Source: Lantana camara
Lineage: Eukaryota; Streptophyta; Magnoliopsida; Lamiales; Verbenaceae
NCBI GenBank assembly: GCA_037501455.1
Contig: CM074863.1
Coordinates: 14,690,001-14,754,000 of the forward strand
Reading direction: 5' to 3'
Length of the DNA stretch: 64,000 nt
This document shows, in pieces, positions 33,371 through 44,300 of the stretch (position 1 is the stretch's first letter; each line of letters begins with the position of its first letter). The translations under genes were made by a program, and so were the position numbers. The notes beneath the pieces are model-generated. The model saw only the letters and a program-made list of their open reading frames with translations. It did not search any database and was not told the origin of the DNA.

Positions 33371-36263
33371 TTACTTCCATACCTTAATGGCCCCATCTCT
33401 ACTGCTCGATATCAGAAGTCTCTGGTTTAATTTGACAGAAGCTAGTGAGAGTATGGAATCATGGCGGCAACCAGCAGAATCGGTGGCGGCAGCAGCAGCA
33501 ATAACAGCTTTTCCACTCAATTTGGTTGCCAGAGGTCGTCTTTTTGTTTTTGCTTCCTGCTTAAATTAGAAGGAAAGGAAATGAAATATTGAGTACTTAG
33601 AATAGATGGAATAAGTATAAAGGCCTCGTCAGGCTGCAATATATAAAGTATAAACATTGCAAAGACCAGTGCTAATTGAGGTTCAGTGTTCAGTCACCTA
33701 AATTAAAAGGAAGCAACATAATCTAGTGGTTCTTTAAACGGGGACAAGATAGGATTTGTTGCGAAACATGTATGCAGATGGGAGTCTCTCTCTCCAGAAC
33801 TGTTTTGAAGAACCAAAGGGCAGCCTAATAAATCAACTTAAAGAAGAAAAACATGGAAAAAGTGTGAAAATTTTTATAAGTATTATTGGTGTATAAGTGA
33901 CTGTATTGAATGAGCCTTATCAGAATCCAAGTCCAGAGTTCCAAGGTAGGATTCAAAGCCACCCACCACCCGAGACTAAACAAGTGTTGGTCAAATCAAA
34001 ATCTACAGGTTGGAATACATCACCATAAATTTACACTAAGCAAGGGGTTGGGGGTTCGAAGATTTTTTTTTTTTTTTTTTTTTTTTTTGGTGAAAAGGTA
34101 AAAATATTATTAATGCTAACAAAATGTACAGTTACAAGGCGAGAAAAATACAAGAAAAGCCCAAAAAGCGAGAAGAAAGGGATCTAACACACTCGACACG
34201 GACCTAATTAACCTTCAAGGGGAAAACCCAAATGGGACAAAACCCCCCAAAGGAAAAGAGTACAATAGGCGAAGGTGTGAGTGTATCTAAGAAGGATAAC
34301 GACAAAAGCGAGAGAAGTACCAACACCGAAGGAAAACAACCCAAGAGATTGTTGTGCGAAAGTGTGGGGTGTGCTGAGTGCAGGGGTGGGGTAATTATCC
34401 ATTACAAGCCTAACACTATTACAAGGTACAAGGCCACAAAGGCAAAAAAGGTGATCCAAGTGATCAAGTATCCTAGCACTTAAGGTAATTAGCAATAAGC
34501 TCAACAGGATACAATTTGTAAAGGACCCTAAAAACAAGTCTTTTGATTCTAGCAATGATTTCTTGAACTTCAACTCTAGTGCTTTCAAAGATAATTTTAT
34601 TTCTACCTTCCCAGATGGCACAATTGGTGCTGCAGAGAGTGAGCCGGATGATCTTTGACTTGGGTCTTGCACCGGAATAATATTTCTTGATAGTTCGGAT
34701 GGTGCTGTTAAGTGTGTTCATGGCAAAAGGAACCTTCATCCATCTTTTAACTTCACTCCAGATCTGTTTTGTAAGGGAACAATTGAAGAAGAGATGTTGG
34801 GATGACTCATCATGATTTTTACAGAAGGGGCAATGTTGCGGGATATTCACATAGCACAAGTTGTCTTTCGTTGGGAGACGTTCTTTAAAAGCTAACCACG
34901 AGATAAAGCTGAGCTTGGGTGGAATGTAGCTTTTCCAAATCAGCGGCATCCATGGACGCTTGGCACCATTTTCTCTAAAAAGATCATAAACGTGGCTGGA
35001 GTTTAAGTTGTTATTTACCACAAGTTTTCCAAGGCCTTCAATGGTCTGCTCCTTTCCTCCAAATTTCTCAAGGAATAAGTCACGTATAGCAGCCAATTTA
35101 TTCAAGAGAGGAGAATCTCTTATTTTTGGATTCCACGTCCAGATAGATTCATTCTCAAAATACATTGAGTGCATCCATTTAACCCAAAGAGAATCCTTTC
35201 TCCGATGAAAATCCCAAATATTGCAAGATAAAAGCGCAAGATTCCAAGTGGATGAAATTTTTTAGGCCAAGTCCTCCCTCATCAATTGGCTTGCAAATAT
35301 CATGCCAAGCCACTTTAGCCTTCCTACCATTCCAAAGAAAATTCCGGCAAAGAGAATTTATTTTTTCAAGGATTGTACTTGGAATTGGGAATGCTTGCAA
35401 CCAAAAAGACTCGACGCCTTGCACAACGGATTTAATCAGCTCCGGCTTGCCAGCGTAGGATAGTGAGGCTGTTTTCCAGGAGCTTAAAAAACTTTCAAGG
35501 ATGAGCTTGGGGGGTTCGAAGTATTTATAATAGAGAAGGATGAGAGAGGATTAACGATTATTTTCAAGTGAGTTGACATATGAACTGGAATACAGTATCA
35601 CTTTGTTTTGAATGAACTTGGTGTGAAGAAAAATTTGAATGTATTACTACATAGTTCCAGAATCCTATTAGCTCTATTTCTCATTATTCTTACAGTGGTT
35701 CTTCGCTAGGAATTTGGTTGTAGTTACTGGTAAAAATTCGACAATAATGAGTAAGCATCTATTCTAATCAGATTTTCAAAACATTTTTCACTACACGATT
35801 ACTGCAGGAAAGAACTCCTAGAACTACCAAAGTACCTGAACAACTTGCACTCCAAAGCTAGATTTTGTCTCATAAAAGTCCTCACTTCCGATTCCTTTAA
35901 TAGATGGTCCACATACACAATAACTACGTTCAGGGCTGCATTTGCAAGTAAAACATCTTTAAGAAATGGAACATAATCAAACAGAACCTAAACCACAACA
36001 AACTACCAAGTACCTGCAGTGTGATCCCACCGACGTATCTTCAAGTCAGTTCCCCCAGTCAAGAGATCTCCACCAGGTAATGGAAGTAATGCACGAAAAC
36101 CAGGAAGTCGTGGGGGAGGTTCATTAAGCTCATCAATTCTGTATTTTGAATTTATCTTTCGTCTTGGATCTGACTTGGTGTTTGGTTTACCTGATAGTCT
36201 GGACGAGGCCCCAGGTGACTGGCAATTCTCAATATCACTTTCATTGTTTGCAGCCTTCAATAC
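33371..36263 (-). pseudogene. VPS15 3' fragment (last three exons), left over from the tandem duplication
   Basis: Copies of VPS15 exons 9-11 lie at 36014-36263, 35836-35935 and 33371-33556. They encode the last WD40 blades, from [14 protein letters not shown] to DGAIKVWK and stop. Exon 9 carries a 2 bp insertion near 36019-36023 (GTGTGA for GTGA) that shifts the frame before its donor. Exon 11 has 9 extra bases (three codons) but stays open. There is no kinase or HEAT part and no VPS15 promoter. The intron between exons 10 and 11 is split by the LINE at 34062-35509. It is a relic. It is transcribable only from the pectinesterase promoter copy just upstream on the same strand. Confidence 0.9.
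34062..35509 (-). mobile_element. 5'-truncated L1-type LINE
   Basis: On the minus strand the insert ends in a poly-A tail (T-run 34063-34088 on the plus strand). It carries remains of the end of a reverse transcriptase ORF2: FPIPSTILEKINSLCRNFLW, WHDICKPIDEGGLGLKN (35179-35424), then a frame of 233 codons (34473-35174) with the zinc-binding zf-RVT region (SFISWLAFKERLPTKD, CPFCKNHDESSQHLFFNC). The RT core is missing. A direct repeat GGGGGTTCGAAG (34050-34061 and 35510-35521) flanks it. The right duplication unit has the uninterrupted site near 41957-41975, so the insertion followed the duplication. Confidence 0.93.
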
Positions 36264-36481
36264 CTGAAATTGCAAGAGCAATAATTCCATGATCAACCTT
36301 ACAGCCAATTATTTCAAAAATAATTGCACTACTTTCAAGCAATTCAAATTTCCTAATTCTCCTGTAATTATAGTATAAGAGGAATTCTGAACATCAATTC
36401 TCCACCCCTGCAAATATAATTAATTTCTAAAATTTCAAGATAGAAACAGAGACAGAGAGAGGGGGAGAGGGAGGTACGTAC

Positions 36482-36867
36482 GTGTAAATCCCTGCATGAA
36501 CACTGATGACAACCCTGCCAAGATTGAGCACCGGGAGAGAATCAATGGCGTCCTTAATCGTTGTGAAATCTCCAAAAGCTGGATTTTTATCAACTGTTAG
36601 TGTGTAAGAAGGGAAGATCTTATTTTTCGCAGCGTTGAAGACAGAGTGTTTGAGGCTGCCCATGAAATCCACCCATTTCTTGAATTGCTGCTCCGAGTAG
36701 TCAGCCTGAGCCATGTTCACAGCACCAGCAGAAGACGATGATGACGACAACGACCATTTTCCGGGCCTTATCCCTTTGTTATGGCATATAACATGGTGGA
36801 TCAAATTCGTAAAAACTAAGACAGAAAGAATTAATGCGAGATGAAACAAGCCTCCAAAAGCTGGCAT
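36482..36867 (-). pseudogene. Pectinesterase exon 1 copy without the rest of the gene
   Basis: An intact copy of exon 1 of the pectinesterase at 28463-28848: 386 bp, no frameshift, same start, signal peptide and donor (ACAC followed by GTACGTAC). The catalytic exons are absent because the duplication break lies in intron 1. Its promoter, with a good TATA box (TATATAA, reverse of 36931-36937), is also copied. A transcript would run into the VPS15 3' fragment on the same strand. Splicing to the next exon there would read ACG TAT TGA, a stop at the second codon after the join, so a long fusion protein is not expected. Confidence 0.9.
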
Positions 36868-37799
36868 GATAACAGAATGATTGAGTAGGTGGAGGAGAAT
36901 GGAATGTCAATCTTTTTCAATTTAGATGGCTTATATAGTGCTAAGATAAGTTGGAAAAAGAATTAAATTATTGAAAGCAATAATTAATAAAATTGTCACG
37001 GGTGAGTGGAACCACTCACATCAGTGTAGACTGTAGAGTTAGAGTTGTGTTTAATGGGGTGGCAGGAAAAAAAAAATGTATATCACAGAGAAAGCTTACA
37101 TTCCCATGAATGCACTTTTTTGAGGTTTTTGGCTTATATGTAAAGTAGTTCATTTGTGAATAAAATGTTTCACTTTTTTGAGGTTTTGTTGTTGGTGCCC
37201 GTGACTGTGTCTATCTACTGTTATTCAAGAAAATTCTTCTCATTTATGTTGGTATACTATGGCCTTTTCCATTATTAACTGCTGTAATTAGCTCATTTCA
37301 CAACAACATCAACACAGAGCATTGTCATGTTCTGATCAAAACAGAGCAGGATACTTTGGAAGGGAAAAAAAAAAAGGAAAGAGAACAGAGAATTGGACAG
37401 GGCCGAAGAAGCATGGACACAGAGATAAGGATTCAGACACAACACGTATAAAGCGACACAAATTTTGTTCTTAAATTTACCAAGTGAGACGTATTTGATA
37501 CAGTAGCCGACACAATCGAGTATATCACAATAAATTGGTATTTTTTAAAAAAGTGCATCACAAACAAAACACCAGAGTATGACAGAATAATCATAAAAAA
37601 GACAAAACCTTTGTTGCTGAAAATGATGTCCAACTCCAATATGATATCCATCCCTTTCAGCAAAGGCAATCGAAGACGATGATGATAACAATAATTGGAA
37701 AAAGAAAACTAGAATTTGGATACCTCTGCAGCCATTAAAGCCAAAACAGAGACCTCCGGAGTCGTCCTCCTGCAACATACTTGCCAAGAACCAGTTCCC
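36868..37799. promoter_or_regulatory. Bidirectional promoter, copy 2
   Basis: Duplicate of 28849-29778 with small indels. Toward the truncated pectinesterase the TATA region is TATATAA against TATAAA in the other copy. Toward carboxypeptidase 2 the leader frame upstream of the start is open without a stop from about 37716, but begins with no ATG there. In copy 1 the same stretch is shifted. Confidence 0.55.
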
Positions 37800-40700
37800 A
37801 TGTACATGGCAGTAATTTCAAGCTTGATAACCATAGCCACATCCATTTCTTTCATATCCCTCTCACTCCCTCAGAAACCTTACTACCACTCTCTCTTCAT
37901 ATCCGATGCCTTATCCGACAATGAATCCATCTCCAACCATCTCTACATGCTCACGCGCCGCCCCCACATCGCCGGCTCCGCCGCCAACGCCGAGGCCGCC
38001 GCCTACGTTCTCTCCACCCTCACTTCCTACAACATCCCATCTCACATAGCAGCTTACCACACAGCTCTGACCTACCCACGATCGCGTCACTTAACACTTA
38101 CCCGCCCGCCGCCACAACCGCCGATTAAGTTCAGTCTCGAGCAGGAGATTTACGACGGCGACCCGTATGCGGCCGTCGCCGGCGAAGTTGAGCCCACTTT
38201 CCACGGTTACGCTAAATCGGGCACCGCCGTGGGCGCCGTCGTGTACGCCAACTACGGGCGGGTGGAGGATTTCGCGACGCTGAGGGAAATGGGGGTTAAT
38301 GTAACGGGATGTGTCGTGTTGGCGAGGTATGGGGAAATATACAGAGGCGACATAGTCGAGAACAGTTACGAAGCCGGCGCCGCCGGAGTTGTGATTTTCA
38401 CTGATCGGAAGGATTACGGCGGCGGCGGCGGGGACGCGAAGTGGTTCCCTGACGACAAATGGATGCCTCCCAGCGGGGTTCAGGTGTGTTCGACTCCCAA
38501 ACCCTAAACCCTAAATTCGATTTTTTTGTAAAATTGAAGCATATGGCTCTGCTGGTGCAGGTGGGCTCGGTGTACAACGGAGCAGGTGATCCCACCACGC
38601 CTGGTTGGCCTAGCACAGAGGGATGTGAGAGGCTTTCAGATGAAGAAGTGGAAAAGGCGGGAGATGTTCCATTGATACCTTCTTTACCTGTTTCTTGGGC
38701 TGATGGCGATGCCATTATCAGGTCTGTTGATGGACCCGTGGCGAATGATGATTGGCAAGGAGGAAAAGATGCCCCTGTTTATAGAGTCGGGCCAGGGCCT
38801 GGAATTCTCAATCTGACTTACCAGGTTTGTGATTGTGTGTTTTGTTTGCAGGCGATCATCTTCTGCCATTGCAAGACAATGTTAAACGTGTTGCTCTGTT
38901 TTTATTACAGGGTAAACAGGTCATAAGCAGAATTGAGAATGTCATTGGGATAATCCAGGGAGAAGAAGAACCTGACAGGTATGTTTTTCTGAGAAACGTG
39001 TAATTATCTTGAAGATGCCGCTACTTATAATTCACTGAATTAGGAACCTTTGTTAGATATGTGATTCTGGGTAATCATCGAGATGCATGGACATTTGGAG
39101 CTGTTGATCCCAATAGTGGCACAGCTGCCCTTCTTGAGGTATTCACTATATTATAAAATTAAAAACAGGCCTGGTGGGGCGGTCGCCCCCTCTTTAATTC
39201 TTGGAGATTAAGTTTATAAGATAACATCCTTCATATTCAATCGTAGGTTGCAGAAAGACTGTGGAAGCTTCAGAAGAAGGGGTGGAAACCTAGGAGAACA
39301 ATAATCATCTGCAATTGGGATGCTGAGGAGTATGGCCTGGTCTCTCCCAAACTCTAGCTACTCAATCATGCATGTGTGTACGTGATTAAACCTGCTTTCA
39401 TAGCATAAATAATAAGAGAATTGGTTAGTTTTGGTTCCTCAGATTGGATCGACCGAATGGGTTGAAGAGAACCGACAAATGTTGGCATCAAGGGTGGTAG
39501 CTTACTTGAATGTAGATATTGCAGTTCAAGAATCTGTATTTACTGCATCTGCAACTCCACAACTTGATGAGCTACTCATACAAGCCACTAAGCAGGTACT
39601 TAATCAAGCTGAAACGCATGATTAATCATCTAATGCTTTATCTCTAACGAGCCATAAAAGTATTCAATGCACGTTAAACAGCTCATTGCCCACCAGAACA
39701 TCACCAAATTGGAAAACCCTAAGAACAACTCCGAGTTGACAACTTATTATTACCTCCATGTTTATTATTGATCTAACAAATCCTCTCTTGTCAAGGTTGT
39801 GGACCCAGACAACTCATCACAGACAGTTTATGATTCCTGGATTAGCTCCACAAATAGTGCTCAGGTATATAATATTCGTCGATTTAGATAATGTAAAGCT
39901 TCGTAAATAAAGACTCACGTTATGTTAGTTCTTGTCTGTTAAGATTGGGAGACTAGGAGGTGGAGGGTCAGATTATGCAGCCTTTCTGCAGCACATTGGT
40001 GTTCCAGCGGCTGATGTGTCCTTTGGAGAAGGTAAAACACTCTCAACACCCTGTTTGGCAATTCATACACTACAGAATTACTGTTTGTTCAGAGCAGACT
40101 TAGCTTTGTTGCAGGTTACCCAGTCTACCACTCGATGTATGATGACTTTGTCTGGATGAAGAAATTTGGTGACCCGACGTTTCAAAGGCATGTAGCAGGT
40201 CTGCTCTTCATCCCTGGATATATTTCTTCTTCTTTCTCTTTCTCGTTTTTTTTTTTAATTGATTGTTGATTAATGGAATGCGCAAGCAGTGGCAAGCGTT
40301 TGGGGTTTAGTGGCACTCAAGCTAGCAGACGATGAAGTTCTACCGTTTAACTACCTCACTTATGTTCATGAACTTGAGGTAATGTGTTATGGAGAAAACT
40401 TTACTCTCTTTGGGTGTATGAGAATCTTACCTAATATATACAATTTACTGGACAGAAAAGTGCCCAAGACTTGAAAACACAAGTGGTGAACAGAGGCATA
40501 AACCTTGCCCCTCTACTCAACTCCATTAATGAGCTGGAGAAAGCAGCCATTAAAATTAATGGCGAGAGAGAGGTAATAGCGTAATTTAGCATCAACATAT
40601 TCCATGGATGCATGTTTAACAGAGATGCGAACTTATAGGCACTCGAAGGCTGGACATCAATGTGGAAAGATAGACAGAAAGTAAGAGAGCTGAACGATAG

Positions 40701-41056
40701 GCTTATGATGACAGAACGTGCATTTACCGACAGGGATGGACTTCCAGGAAGACAATGGTACAAGCATTTGGTAGGTTTTACAAATTGTCTCACTGATCAT
40801 AAGTTCTTGATACTGCTCGAAATGCCATTCAAATAAAGAAATTAATGATATGACTGTTTTACATAAATCCCAGATCTATGGACCATCAAAGCACAACGAT
40901 TACGGTTCTAAGTCCTTCCCTGGGATAGACGATGCAATTGAAAAGGCAAGGACTTTGAATACCGTTGAGTCGTGGCATTCTGTTCAACATGAAATTTGGA
41001 GGGTATCGAGAGTCATTACACAAGCCTCCCTATGCCTCAAGGGTGAATTGACATGA
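37800..41056 (+). CDS. Glutamate carboxypeptidase II-like peptidase (LAMP1/AMP1 family), copy 2
   Basis: The same thirteen-exon structure as copy 1, 701 aa: 37800-38483, 38561-38824, 38911-38978, 39057-39138, 39247-39339, 39443-39595, 39796-39864, 39944-40031, 40115-40198, 40290-40378, 40456-40572, 40639-40770, 40874-41056. Anchor, PA domain and all metal and catalytic residues are present (NHRDAW, VDPNSG, DAEEYGL, NVDIA, YHSMYDD). It keeps the family-typical Leu after EEYG. Differences from copy 1 are scattered and mild, for example IAVQES for IAVEES and TSM for TSV. Intron 4 differs over about 80-120 bp from copy 1. Its 3' end lies tail-to-tail with VPS15, whose stop is 290 bp away. Both copies look functional; whether both are expressed cannot be told. 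Confidence 0.92.
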
Positions 41057-41346
41057 TTATAACAGATTTGGAGAATGTAATTTTCTTTTTGCTGTATTCA
41101 AAGATTTGGAGTTCTATATGGTTTCACAAAGTTTTGAAATTACCAACATTTAGTAATCACGTGAAAGAATATTGTCCTATATCCCGAACTGTACAATAAA
41201 TTGTAGCTGGAAGTCAAAAGAGGAATGAAAAACAGAATGCTATTACGGTACCAATACAGCTGCCTATTTCAATAAATTACTGTACACTTTTGTAACTCGT
41301 GTTCTAAATTAATATGTGCAATAAATTAGAAGTATGTGAATGTCCC

Positions 41347-44300
41347 TTACTTCCATACCTTTATGGCCCCATCTCTACTGCTTGATATCAGAAGCCTCTG
41401 GTTTAATTTGACAGAAGCTAGTGAGAGTATGGAATCATGGTGGCAACCAGCAGAATCAGTGGCAGCAGCAGCAATAATAGCTTTTCCACTCAATTTGGTT
41501 GCCAGAGGTCGTCTTTTTGCTTCCTGCTTAAATTAGAAGGAAAGGAAATGAAATATTGAGTACTTAGAATAGATGGAATAAGTATAAAGGCCTCGTCAGG
41601 CTGCAATATATAAAGTATAAACATTGCAAAGACCAGTGCTAATTGAGGTTGAGTCACCTAAATTAAAAGGAAGCAACATAATCTAGTGGTTCTTTAAACG
41701 GGGACAAAATAGGATTCTTTGTAAAACATGTATGCAGATGGGAGTCTCTCTCTCCAAAACTGTTCTGAAGAACCAAAGGGCAGCCTAATAAATCAACTTA
41801 AAGAAGAAAAACATGGAAAAAGTGTGAAAATTTTTACAAGTATTATTGGTGCATAACTGAATGTATTCAAAGCCACCCACAACCAGAGACTAAACAAGTG
41901 TTGGTCAAATCAAAATCTACAGGTTGGAATACATCACCATAAATTTACACTAAGCAAGGGGTTGGGGGTTCGAAGTATTTATATTTTATAATAGAGAAGG
42001 ATAAGAGAGGATTAACGACTATTTTCAAGTGAGTTGACATATGAATTGGAATACAGAATCACTTTGTTTTGAATGGACTTGGTGTGAAGAAAATTTTGAA
42101 TGTATTACTACATAGTTCCAGAATCCTATTAGCTCTATTTCTCATTATTCTCACAGTGGTTCTTCATTAGGAATTTGGTTGTAGTTACTGGTAAAAAGTC
42201 AACAATAATGAGTAAGCATCTATTCTAATCAGATTTTCAAAACATTTTTCGCTACACGATCACTGCAGGAAAGAACTCCTAGAATTACCAAAGTACCTGA
42301 ACAACTTGCACTCCAAAGCTAGATTTTGTCTCATAAAAGTCATCACTTCCGATTCCTTTAATAGATGGTCCACATACGCAATAACTACGTTCAGGGCTGC
42401 ATTTGCAAGTAAAACATCTTTAAGAAATGGGACATAATCGAACAGAACCTAAACCACAACAAACTACCAAGTACCTGCAGTGATCCCACCGACGTATCTT
42501 CAAGTCAGTTCCCGCAGTCAAGAGATCTCCACCAGGTAATGGAAGTAATGCACGAAAACCAGGAAGTCGTGGGGGAGGTTCATTAAGCTCATCAATTCTG
42601 TATTTTGAATTTATCTTTCGTCTTGGATCTGACTTGGTGTTTGGTTTACCCGATAGTCTGGACGAGGCCCCAGGTGACTGGCAATTCTCAATATCACTTT
42701 CATTGTTTGCAGCCTTCAATACCTGAAATTGCAAGAGCAATAATTCCATGATCAACCTTACAGCCAATTATTTCAAAAATAATTGCACTACTTTCAAGCA
42801 ATTCAAATTTCCTGATTCTCCTGTAATTATAGTATAAGAAGAATTCTGAACATCAATTCTCCATCCCTCCAGAGTTGGGAATTGCTAGAGCTTAAAATTA
42901 TTTACTATAAGTTCAATGTCACCATATGGGATGAGGTCCCATATATACGTAGCTTACCGAAACCAGACTGCCTCTACTCACTAATAACTTAATATACTTC
43001 TGGAAACAATCAAATGTTTTCCTATTTTACTTTATATCTTACATCTCATAATATCGTGCCTTAAGATAGAGATATACAAGAAAGTTTCAAAACGAAGAAT
43101 ATACCTGGTGACAGCTCCCATTTTCTGCATTCCAAAGAGAAACTTCATTGCATCCAGCAGCAACATAAACAAGCGGCCTTGTGGCAAGAGACAAGGTTGT
43201 GCCGGAAGGAGGAACAAAAAGACACATTTTTTCAATAGGGCAAGCGGGTGCATATTGCCATGAGTTGACAGGTATGCAGAAGCGAAGATCCCACAAAGTA
43301 AGCACACCCCTAGAAGATCCAGATACAAACCAATTACCACAAGGGTCTGCCACTAAAGAAGATATATAGCCATCCTCAGGAGAAACCTTCTTATTCCAAA
43401 CATTTAAAAGTGTTCTAGTATCCCAGAGACCAATACCACAATATTGTGTGCTGTATAGAATCAGTTTGCTAGTACTACCATCTCCAGAGTAGTTCAAAAG
43501 GCAAAGTATAGCACCTTCACCAGAAACACTCTTTTTTACATCAGCTATACCTGAAAAGTTCTCAACAACATTACCAAGTCCTCTAGAGATGTGATCAACA
43601 GAGAACATATGAATCATCCCATCACTTGCACCAACAACAACTTGAGTAGTATTTGGAAGCACAGTAGTGCAGAGTGCTCGGCTTCCACCCAAATAATAGG
43701 TTAGCCTAGACCTGAAGGAGATGTCCTTCTCCAGCTTCTTGCAATCCCATATTTTTACAGTTGAATCATCTGAAGAGCTAACAAGAATGTGTTGATTCAT
43801 CGAGATACAAATATCATTGACAGAAGATCTGTGTTCTTGAAGGTGTGCAACCAACACCCCACGAGGCCTCCATCCTGAATCAAGACTGGTGGATGACCCT
43901 GCTAATGATGGCGATCCCGTAACCTCAGCAGAAGTGGGTAGATCATCCATCCTAAGAGAACTCCCTTTCATTCTGTCAGATACGTTCATTTCATTCAGTT
44001 TGCTACTGGCATAGGCTATTTCTTCAGTTTCACGGTCTTCTACTTCATGCACGACCCTCCTCAATAGTGCAGGGCCATTACCACCATAAACTGATCCAGA
44101 GACAAGCTTAGGAGCTGGGTTAGAACTGGTTAAACTAAATGATTTATTAATTGGATCCATCCAAGGCAGGGAGGACGAACTAAAACCTAAGGAATTCTGT
44201 TGCAATGAAGAATCAGCCGTAGCTAGTTCAGTGCCTACTGTTCGTTTATTCTCGACCTTAAAGTAGTATAAAGGTATACTTTCTGATGATTTATCGATAA

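Larger units (their letters stand above)
28380..36409. repeat. Left unit of a tandem segmental duplication
   Basis: This block and 36406-42868 are copies of one ancestral segment. Each runs from the end of pectinesterase intron 1, through pectinesterase exon 1, the shared promoter and the whole carboxypeptidase gene, into the last three VPS15 exons. Exons appear nearly identical and introns differ mostly by small indels. The left unit is about 8.0 kb, of which about 1.46 kb is a later LINE insertion; without it, it is about 6.57 kb. The left unit's VPS15 end was cut off at the junction. Confidence 0.93.
36406..42868. repeat. Right unit of the tandem segmental duplication
   Basis: Second copy of the block at 28380-36409, about 6.46 kb. 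It begins in pectinesterase intron 1 sequence and ends inside VPS15 intron 8, where single-copy VPS15 continues. At the junction (36401-36415) VPS15-type sequence (CATCAATTCTCCA) passes into pectinesterase-type sequence (CTGCAAATATAATTAATTTC). The overlap CCCT, or TCCCT in both parents, is microhomology. Confidence 0.92.

Noticed and set aside
34062..35509. Complete retrotransposon able to move
   Set aside because: No endonuclease, no reverse transcriptase core and broken frames; only the 3' end is present.
37716..37799. Upstream extension of carboxypeptidase 2 in frame
   Set aside because: It begins at a TTG, has no ATG, and copy 1 does not keep the same frame, so the ATG before the hydrophobic anchor is better.
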